Source: Oleiagrimonas sp963821885 (GTDB taxonomy: Bacteria; Pseudomonadota; Gammaproteobacteria; Xanthomonadales; Rhodanobacteraceae). From it: a DNA stretch of 64,000 nt. Positions 62,294 through 64,000 of this stretch are shown in pieces. A program made the translations under genes and the position numbers. Every line of letters begins with the position of its first letter. Within the stretch, counting starts at the first letter, position 1. The stretch is from NCBI GenBank assembly GCA_963821885.1, contig CAWGFN010000005.1, positions 186,001 through 250,000 of the forward strand. The letters are read 5' to 3'. The notes beneath the pieces were generated by a model, which saw only the letters and a program-made list of their open reading frames with translations, did no database searches and was not told the DNA's origin.

Positions 62294-64000
62294 TCAGTCG
62301 TCGTCGTGGCCGTCCGCCGGCACGCAACCGGGCACCAGGGCGTCGGCCGGCACCAGCCACCACTCGCGACGGTTGGCGTGGCCGACATGCACGGCGCGGT
62401 CGCGGACCACGCAATCACCCATGGCCTGCTGCAGCACGAACAGCCGGCGCGGGCCGGGATCGGCGCGCAGCCACTGCGAGGCGGCCCGGAACTGCTGCGG
62501 CCAGGGCCGCATGAAGCCGAATTCGGTCACCGGGCCCTGCGCCATCAGCAGGTTCTGCTCCTTCCAGGCGACCAGGCCCAGGGTCACCCGCGGGCCGGCA
62601 AGATCACGCGCGCGTTGCATCACGTCCAGCGCCGAGCGATCGCCGTTGAGGATCGGGTAGCCCCACAGCCCGTACAGGCTCCACAGGGCCAGGGCGAACA
62701 CCGCCCAGCCGACCGCCGCGCGGCGCACGCGGAACACCAGCGCCGCGAGCAGCCCGCAGGCGCCGATGGCCAGCAACACGTGCCAGATGCGCGGATCCAG
62801 GCTGGCCTCGATGCGCAGCGCCCAGGCGGGATGACGCAGCATGGCCAGCGCGGCGGCGGTCGTGAACAGGGTCCCCAGCAGCAGCGTCAGGCCGAACAGC
62901 GCGCGGCGCGGACCGGCCTTGCGCAGCAGGCCGGGCAGCAGCGGGGCCAGGGCCAGCGCCACCATCGGCAGTGCCGGAAGGATGTACACGTCGCGCTTGC
63001 CCGGGCTGAGCGAGAAGAACACCAGCACCAGCAGCCACCAGGCCAGCGGCAGCAGCACGCGCGCATCGCGTCGCTTCAGGCGTCGCCACCATGCCGGGAT
63101 CGCCCACGGCAGGAGCAGGGCCAGCGGCAGCCAGTCGCTGGCCATGATGCCGAGGAAGTACAGCGGCGAATGGAGGTGCCCGGGCGGCGTGGCGTAGCGG
63201 TGCACGGTCTGGCCGAACAGGATGTTTTGAACGTAGGCGGCGTGCTGCGGATCGCCATCCAGATGCGCCACCAGCACCATCGGCACCACCCAGGCCAGGA
63301 TCGGCAGCACGAACAGCGCCAGCGATCCGGCCCAGCGCCAGGCGCCGGTCGGCAGCGCCAGGTGTCGCCAGCCGCGCCGCCGCGCCAGCACGTAGGGCAC
63401 CAGCATCAGCAGCGCCAGCACGCCCACGCCCTTGGTGATCACGCCGATGCCGGCGAACAGGCAGCCGATCGCGAACCAGCGCCAGCTGGGTCCGAGGAGC
63501 AGGTGCCGCAGCAGGCCATAGTTGGCCAGGGTGATCCAGCCCACCTCGACCGGGTCGATCTGCGCGTTGCGGAACTGGTAGGTGAAATGGATGGTGACCA
63601 GCAGGGTGGCCGCCGCCAGCAGGCCGCTGCGGTGGTTCCACAGCCGGCGCCCGAGGTCGTACACCAGCGCCACCGTCATCAGACCCGACAGCAGCGACGG
63701 CAGCAGGAAGGCCACGCGCCAGCTGCGCGTGACCATGAAGAACATCGCCTGCAGCCACATGAACAGCGGCGGCTTGTCCGGGTACAGCTCGTGGCCGCGG
63801 TGCGGGAACAGCCATTGGCCGTGCTCGACCATCCAGCGCGCGACCAGGGCGAAGCGCGGTTCGTCCGAGGGCCACGGATCGCGCAGGCCGATGCCGATGC
63901 CCAGCAGCACCAGGGCGAAGGCCAGCAGCGCGATCCATTCGCTGCGCGCGTGGCGCAGGATCAGGGGACGGGCGCGGGAGAGCGGGACGGGTCGGTTCAA
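62294..64000 (-). CDS. ArnT-like glycosyltransferase (GT39/GT83), may extend past window
   Basis: A membrane protein of at least 568 residues with about 12 helices. WPSDEPRFALVARWMVEHG in the first periplasmic loop and ELYPDKPPLFMWLQA correspond to the acidic and Asp-Lys-Pro motifs of ArnT/PMT-type enzymes. The C-terminal soluble part is about 150 residues and ends in acidic DGHDDD. The leftmost codon seen is TTG at the very window end, so the true start may lie outside. It is a second ArnT-like protein, distinct from that at 55649. Probable role: sugar transfer from undecaprenyl phosphate to lipid A or core. Confidence 0.87.
   Translation of the reverse strand: MNRPVPLSRARPLILRHARSEWIALLAFALVLLGIGIGLRDPWPSDEPRFALVARWMVEHGQWLFPHRGHELYPDKPPLFMWLQAMFFMVTRSWRVAFLLPSLLSGLMTVALVYDLGRRLWNHRSGLLAAATLLVTIHFTYQFRNAQIDPVEVGWITLANYGLLRHLLLGPSWRWFAIGCLFAGIGVITKGVGVLALLMLVPYVLARRRGWRHLALPTGAWRWAGSLALFVLPILAWVVPMVLVAHLDGDPQHAAYVQNILFGQTVHRYATPPGHLHSPLYFLGIMASDWLPLALLLPWAIPAWWRRLKRRDARVLLPLAWWLLVLVFFSLSPGKRDVYILPALPMVALALAPLLPGLLRKAGPRRALFGLTLLLGTLFTTAAALAMLRHPAWALRIEASLDPRIWHVLLAIGACGLLAALVFRVRRAAVGWAVFALALWSLYGLWGYPILNGDRSALDVMQRARDLAGPRVTLGLVAWKEQNLLMAQGPVTEFGFMRPWPQQFRAASQWLRADPGPRRLFVLQQAMGDCVVRDRAVHVGHANRREWWLVPADALVPGCVPADGHDDD

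Noticed and set aside
61375..62660. Longer frames through the last GT2 gene and the convergent ArnT-like gene
   Set aside because: They are out-of-frame Arg/Ala-rich readings with no motif; true genes on both strands explain the sequence.

Overview
The window is GC-rich, densely packed chromosomal DNA from a Gram-negative gammaproteobacterium. Gene content and intergenic repeats fit the Lysobacterales (Xanthomonadales), most likely Rhodanobacteraceae such as Luteibacter, Dyella or Rhodanobacter. That placement is an inference from gene complement (PlsB, RpoD with an acidic insert, class III ADH/FghA pair, LPS-type glycosyltransferases) and from REP-like palindromes; no rRNA is present. Most genes are housekeeping or envelope genes on both strands in short operons.

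Layout. 1-4.7 kb: 5'-proximal half of plsB, a lipoprotein, an e(P4)-type acid phosphatase and an AI-2E-type exporter. 4.8-16.1 kb: DNA and nucleotide metabolism (rep, tdk, mutM, an Lhr-type helicase) with an S10 carboxypeptidase and a hypothetical gene. 16.2-18.5 kb: glutathione-dependent formaldehyde detoxification (adhC-fghA) and a 53-residue membrane protein. 18.6-31.3 kb: a serine protease, diguanylate cyclase, EF-hand protein, sterol-desaturase-like hydroxylase, amidase plus methyltransferase, Rieske oxygenase, SPFH protein, type II NADH dehydrogenase and acyltransferase. 31.4-33.2 kb: a P-loop sulfotransferase-like gene coupled to a class IV aminotransferase, then a CAU-anticodon tRNA. 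33.3-50.3 kb: a toxin-complex (Tc/ABC toxin) locus. 50.6-54.3 kb: rarD, rpoD and dtd. 54.4-64 kb: an envelope polysaccharide/LPS cluster with an acyltransferase, two ArnT-like transferases, three GT2 enzymes, a CDP-glycerol-transferase-like protein and UDP-glucuronate decarboxylase.

The most unusual part is the 17 kb Tc locus. It has a giant TcA gene and one 2,546-codon TcB-TcC fusion whose C-terminal variable region (about 368 residues) carries an HNH-like His pair and no neighbouring immunity gene. By established Tc biology, TcA forms the pore and injector, TcB-TcC the cocoon, and the TcC tail the delivered effector. TcA is split by more than a dozen frame changes confined to about 37.4-40.1 kb, while both flanks read cleanly; this is either local sequence error or decay.

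A second theme is REP-like palindromes inside coding sequence. tdk and the lhr-like gene each carry a palindromic repeat element read through in frame, adding about 34 and 42 residues to otherwise ordinary enzymes. lhr also has a single-base frameshift. A decayed KdpE-like fragment lies antisense to the 3' end of the methyltransferase gene. No CRISPR array, insertion sequence, integrase or prophage gene was seen.
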